Part shown: one piece after another, positions 62,091 through 64,000 of the stretch
How the letters are laid out: the number at the start of each line of letters is the position of its first letter
Position numbering within the stretch: position 1 is the first letter of the stretch
Origin: Asticcacaulis sp. AND118
GTDB lineage: Bacteria > Pseudomonadota > Alphaproteobacteria > Caulobacterales > Caulobacteraceae
Direction: 5' to 3'
Length of the DNA: 64,000 bases
Assembly (NCBI RefSeq): GCF_020535245.1
Contig: NZ_CP084911.1
Span: 907,001-971,000, forward strand
Translations under genes and position numbers: made by a program
Notes under the pieces: model-generated
What the model saw: the letters and a program-made list of their open reading frames with translations, nothing else
Database searches by the model: none
What the model was told of the DNA's origin: nothing

Positions 62091-62291
62091 CTACTCTTCT
62101 TCATTGTCCTCTACGTCGAAGCCTTCGATATCCTCGCCGCCCTCGGCCGGGTCTTCGGCGGGGTCGTCGAGCTCCTCATCGTCCAACTCGTGCTCTTCGA
62201 TCTGAGTGTCCTGATCATCGAGTGTGTTGACAGGGTCAGCGTCGTCAACGCGGCCATTGTCAGCATAAGCCGGGGTGTTTTGTGCGGTCAT
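62091..62291 (-). CDS. Very acidic small protein
   Basis: 66 residues with AGGAGG 7 bases before the ATG. About 28 residues are Asp or Glu and only one is Arg, with no Lys, so the net charge is near -27. The acidic run is in the C-terminal two thirds (HELDDEELDDPAEDPAEGG). No family was recognised. Proteins this acidic on mobile elements include DNA mimics that block restriction or nucleoid proteins. A metal-binding or simply disordered protein is also possible. Confidence 0.7.
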   Translation of the reverse strand: MTAQNTPAYADNGRVDDADPVNTLDDQDTQIEEHELDDEELDDPAEDPAEGGEDIEGFDVEDNEEE

Positions 62292-62439
62292 GATAAGTCC
62301 TCCTGAGCAGAGGATATGCTGGACGACGTAAGCGAACGTTGCGGGAGGTGATGCCCTTCGTAAGGATGTGGCGGCGACAACTGGACAGGTAATATCTACG
62401 TGGGTGAGGAGGCTGCCGAATGGGCGGAGGTAGGCAAAG

Positions 62440-62466
62440 AAAAACCCCGCCGAAGCGGGGCTTTTT
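62440..62466. terminator. Bidirectional terminator after the toxin-antitoxin pair
   Basis: AAAAACCCCGC-cgaa-GCGGGGCTTTTT: a GC-rich stem with a tetraloop and A/T runs on both sides, just after the antitoxin stop on the minus strand. Confidence 0.88.
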
Positions 62467-62468
62467 GG

Positions 62469-62807
62469 CTAGGCACACTCAGCCTTTGTGAGTTGCATAT
62501 CATCGATTGGCTCATCAATATCCTGAAGCGCGCGCATTACGAGTTCATGGTGAGACTTGATCAGGAGTAAATAGGCGCGGGTGCCCTGCATGGGTCGTGA
62601 CCGCCCTTGCTCCCACTGTTTCAATTGATCTAGGCCGAAACCGAAGGTGCGCGCGAAATCTCGCTGCGACATGCCAGTGACAGCTCTGATTTCTTTCACA
62701 TCCATTTCGGGCGGCACGTGCAGCTTAAAGGGCTGGGCCTCGCCACGGGCGACAGCCAGCGCTTCCGTCAATCCTTCATGGATTAGATCGAATGCCTTAT
62801 TGCTCAT
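62469..62807 (-). CDS. XRE-family antitoxin (HigA/NadS-like)
   Basis: 112 residues. The N-terminal toxin-binding part (FDLIHEGLTEALAVARGEA) is followed by a helix-turn-helix (VKEIRAVTGMSQRDFARTFGFGLDQLKQWEQGRSRP), then a C-terminal helix (AYLLLIKSHHELVMRALQ). The start overlaps the toxin stop by 4 bp (ATGA), so the toxin gene comes first, the usual order for HigBA-type and NadS-type pairs. It would neutralise the RelE-like toxin and repress the pair. Confidence 0.92.
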   Translation of the reverse strand: MSNKAFDLIHEGLTEALAVARGEAQPFKLHVPPEMDVKEIRAVTGMSQRDFARTFGFGLDQLKQWEQGRSRPMQGTRAYLLLIKSHHELVMRALQDIDEPIDDMQLTKAECA

Positions 62808-63178
62808 GCTGTTGCTTCCACTTTCAACGGAGACACGCGTTTTGCGTAAGCCTCCACAATTTGTTCAGTCATCCCTTTTAGGGCGTTCCGGTTCGCTTTT
62901 GACAGATTGATGCGTTCGCTTTTGGCAAACACGGCAACCAGAAATATTGGCATATTCAAGCCGGTAAAGAACGTTACCACGCGCGCTCCACCACTCTTGC
63001 CTTTGTTGTTTGCTCCGATGGCTATGCGGATTTTCCGACAACCTCCAGTGCCTTCGATTACATCACCCGCCGTAGGGTCGCACGATATCATATCGATGAA
63101 ATCGTTGATTTCCTCGGCAGTCAGACCGGCCTTTTCAGCCGACCTACGGAATGAGTTAAGCTCGCAAACCGTATGCAT
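62804..63178 (-). CDS. RelE/HigB-family type II toxin
   Basis: 124 residues. The RelE-like fold is seen in SFRRSAEKAGLTAEEINDFIDMISCDPTAGDVIEGTGGCRKIRIAIGANNKGKSGGARVV and FFTGLNMPIFLVAVFAKSERINLSKANRNALK. The G.GG.RK.R.a..... GK.GG.RV.yf core and the final K.E..nLs...n.l segment are typical of the RelE/HigB2 subgroup. It would cut mRNA on the ribosome when the antitoxin is lost, thus stabilising the island. Confidence 0.92.
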   Translation of the reverse strand: MHTVCELNSFRRSAEKAGLTAEEINDFIDMISCDPTAGDVIEGTGGCRKIRIAIGANNKGKSGGARVVTFFTGLNMPIFLVAVFAKSERINLSKANRNALKGMTEQIVEAYAKRVSPLKVEATA

Positions 63179-63361
63179 TCCGTTAATGTATGTAAGTTAC
63201 GCACTCCGTCAAGCAACTTTATGGCAGCTATGCGGCATATTTGCGATTGTGGGCAAACTACAACATTCGCTTCCGATAATGCTGATTCTGCCAACCAGGA
63301 GAGTGTTCCCCCTTCTTCACCCCGCTCGATCTGCTCATCCATAGCCTGATTGGCATAGACC
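63179..63361. other. Promoter region of the toxin-antitoxin pair and spacer
   Basis: 183 bp. It contains GTAAGTTAC (63192-63200), a small palindrome about 15 bp before the toxin ATG, which may be the antitoxin's operator. The remaining sequence has no recognised gene. A minus-strand frame crossing it is judged antisense noise. Confidence 0.4.
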
Positions 63362-63531
63362 ATGGGGGTGCAGGTACGCCGACGCCTCGGTACGAGAGCA
63401 ACCGCGAGCAGCCATCGTCTCGCTGTCCGCCCCGACAATCTACCGTTTAGTGAAGGCGAGGGAATTTCCAGAGCCGTTTCCTCACGAACAACCGTGTCGC
63501 TTGGGAGCAGCAGGACGTCGTTAGGCGGATG
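63362..63531 (+). pseudogene. Frameshifted AlpA-family regulator
   Basis: Three frames read in turn give an AlpA protein. From the ATG at 63362: RRRLGTRATA. One frame on, from about 63408: AAIVSLSAPTIYRLVKAREF and PEPFP. A further frame on, from 63481: LTNNRVAWEQQDVVRRMM. The helix-turn-helix STIYRLVKA, EFP.P and NRVAW parts are the AlpA hallmarks. Two shifts of the same sign (near 63400-63408 and 63476-63481) break it. The last frame continues without a stop into the Rmf-like frame. It is a second, decayed directionality factor at the right end. Confidence 0.75.
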
Positions 63532-63747
63532 ATGTCCAAGCGCTTCCGTGAAAGGCCGAAATACGGAACGATTAAGAGTGAGGCCGGCAAGAGCACCGAG
63601 GAGGTGTTCAGCGAGGGGTATACGGCCTTTGGGGAGCGACTCCCGATGCATCTTGCTCCCTATCGTAAGGATCGTCTCCGGAAGTTGTGGGTAGACGGTT
63701 GGAAGCAAGCAGAAATCGATATGTTCGGTGAAGGACTGAGGGAGTGA
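63529..63747 (+). CDS. Rmf/CrpP-like domain protein (open extension of the broken AlpA frame)
   Basis: 72 residues if started at ATG 63529 (63532 is an alternative). The C-terminal part EGYTAFGERLPMHLAPYRKD and LWVDGWKQAEIDMF follows the ribosome modulation factor / CrpP pattern: GY.AF near the start, PY in the middle, then W..GW..A. Rmf-type proteins bind ribosomes in stationary phase; many short relatives sit on mobile elements with unknown roles. The frame is continuous with the AlpA wing upstream, so the original product may have been one AlpA-Rmf fusion. Confidence 0.65.
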   Translation: MMSKRFRERPKYGTIKSEAGKSTEEVFSEGYTAFGERLPMHLAPYRKDRLRKLWVDGWKQAEIDMFGEGLRE

Positions 63748-63813
63748 TAACCGCTAAAGGCCAGCGGTGGGTCCGCTTTCAGCAACGGACGACGAACCAA
63801 GCTGCGTTTCCGC

Positions 63814-63835
63814 TTTGCTTACCCCTTGCTTACCC
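63814..63835. repeat. Right arm-type integrase site
   Basis: An exact copy of the 22 bp at 48681-48702, made of two TTGCTTACCC units. It lies 75 bp inside the attR core. Confidence 0.65.
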
Positions 63836-63882
63836 AGCCATATTTGGGAGGGGTACTTTTTTCCGCAAAGCCTTATGAGGCC

Positions 63883-63959
63883 TGGCGCACCCGGTGCGAT
63901 TCGAACGCACGACCTTTGCCTTCGGAGGGCAACACTCTATCCAGCTGAGCTACGGGTGC
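63883..63959 (-). tRNA. tRNA-Arg (anticodon CCG)
   Basis: 77 nt with encoded CCA. Acceptor GCACCCG / CGGGTGC, D arm GCTC-AGCTGGATA-GAGT, anticodon stem TTGCC / GGCAA with loop CTCCGAA (anticodon CCG, reads CGG), and T arm GTGCG-TTCGAAT-CGCAC. The 5' part (63932-63959) is chromosomal. The 3' part up to the core comes from the element and differs from the displaced chromosomal copy (48507-48534) only in the T-stem pairs. The gene should be functional. Confidence 0.97.
63911..63931. other. attR core, 21-bp direct repeat
   Basis: Identical to 48535-48555. It covers the anticodon arm and variable region of the intact tRNA-Arg(CCG). Confidence 0.9.
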
Positions 63960-64000
63960 CCTATGGGGCGCAGACCATGCAGAGCGCGGTCGCGCGGAAC

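Larger units (their letters stand above)
48535..63931. mobile_element. 15.4-kb integrative element in tRNA-Arg(CCG)
   Basis: Bounded by the 21-bp core repeats. Just inside each end lies an identical 22-bp arm-type repeat. The integrase gene starts 171 bp inside the left end. The content (integrase, AlpA-like regulator, DnaB-like helicase fragment, toxin-antitoxin, Rhs toxin module, many unknown genes) is that of a phage-satellite-like or P4-like genomic island loaded with cargo. No capsid, tail, terminase or conjugation genes are seen. The replication helicase is broken, so it is probably not self-replicating. G+C is lower and more variable than in the flanks. Confidence 0.9.

Noticed and set aside
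63121-63708. 195-codon minus-strand frame at the right end of the island
   Set aside because: It lies opposite the AlpA remnant and Rmf-like frame, which have recognisable motifs, and overlaps the toxin start; no ribosome site.
1-64000. CRISPR array or insertion sequence
   Set aside because: No regularly spaced direct repeats of 25-40 bp and no transposase gene with terminal inverted repeats were seen; the YD repeats of the Rhs gene are protein-level repeats only.

Overview
The window comes from a GC-rich alphaproteobacterial chromosome, most likely Caulobacterales (Caulobacter/Asticcacaulis/Brevundimonas-like). This is inferred from the gene mix: several TonB-dependent receptors with FecI/FecR signalling, a phasin, secreted S9 peptidases, a CrbS/CrbR-like two-component pair and a rut uracil-degradation cluster. 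No rRNA or species marker is present.

Left part (1-18.2 kb). A FecI-FecR-TonB receptor signalling operon runs off the left edge. It is followed by a phasin, a TetR regulator and a divergent three-gene tripartite efflux operon (NodT lipoprotein, EmrA-like, EmrB-like) whose promoter lies between two identical palindromic operators. Next come a secreted S9 peptidase and a TonB receptor (peptide scavenging, inferred), then a symporter-type hybrid histidine kinase convergent with its probable LuxR-type response regulator.

Middle part (18.7-48.3 kb). A CNT nucleoside transporter precedes rutB-rutC-rutD-rutA (pyrimidine ring opening). Then follow an FAD oxidoreductase, small envelope proteins, a membrane acyltransferase, a membrane LytTR regulator, catalase, an EamA exporter, HemN, a tandem-repeat secreted protein and a three-gene envelope operon with an M48 protease. 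After these come an XRE/membrane-protein operon, a TetR-controlled HlyD-ABC-permease exporter, and an MCP and a TonB receptor that are both cut at one shared breakpoint. A DszB-like (sulfinate desulfinase family) protein is coded upstream of the broken receptor, and a second S9 peptidase follows. Five intact convergent gene pairs overlap at their 3' ends.

Right part (48.5-63.96 kb). A 15.4-kb integrative element sits in tRNA-Arg(CCG). A 21-bp core repeat marks both ends, and a tandem TTGCTTACCC arm-type site lies just inside each end. The element supplies a new 3' half, with a different T-stem, to the functional tRNA. It encodes a tyrosine integrase, an AlpA-like regulator and a DnaB-like helicase cut off just after Walker A. 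Cargo follows: an unrecognised two-gene soluble/membrane cassette (candidate defence system); an Rhs protein with a glycine-rich membrane-type tip, an overlapping small membrane protein (candidate immunity), a divergent mini-YD protein and a TolA/TonB-like protein; several unknown genes; a very acidic 66-residue protein; a RelE/HigB-type toxin-antitoxin pair; and a frameshifted second AlpA gene that runs into an Rmf/CrpP-like domain. The most promising candidates for undescribed biology are the two-gene cassette at 52.6-54.2 kb and the Rhs module at 54.4-59.8 kb.
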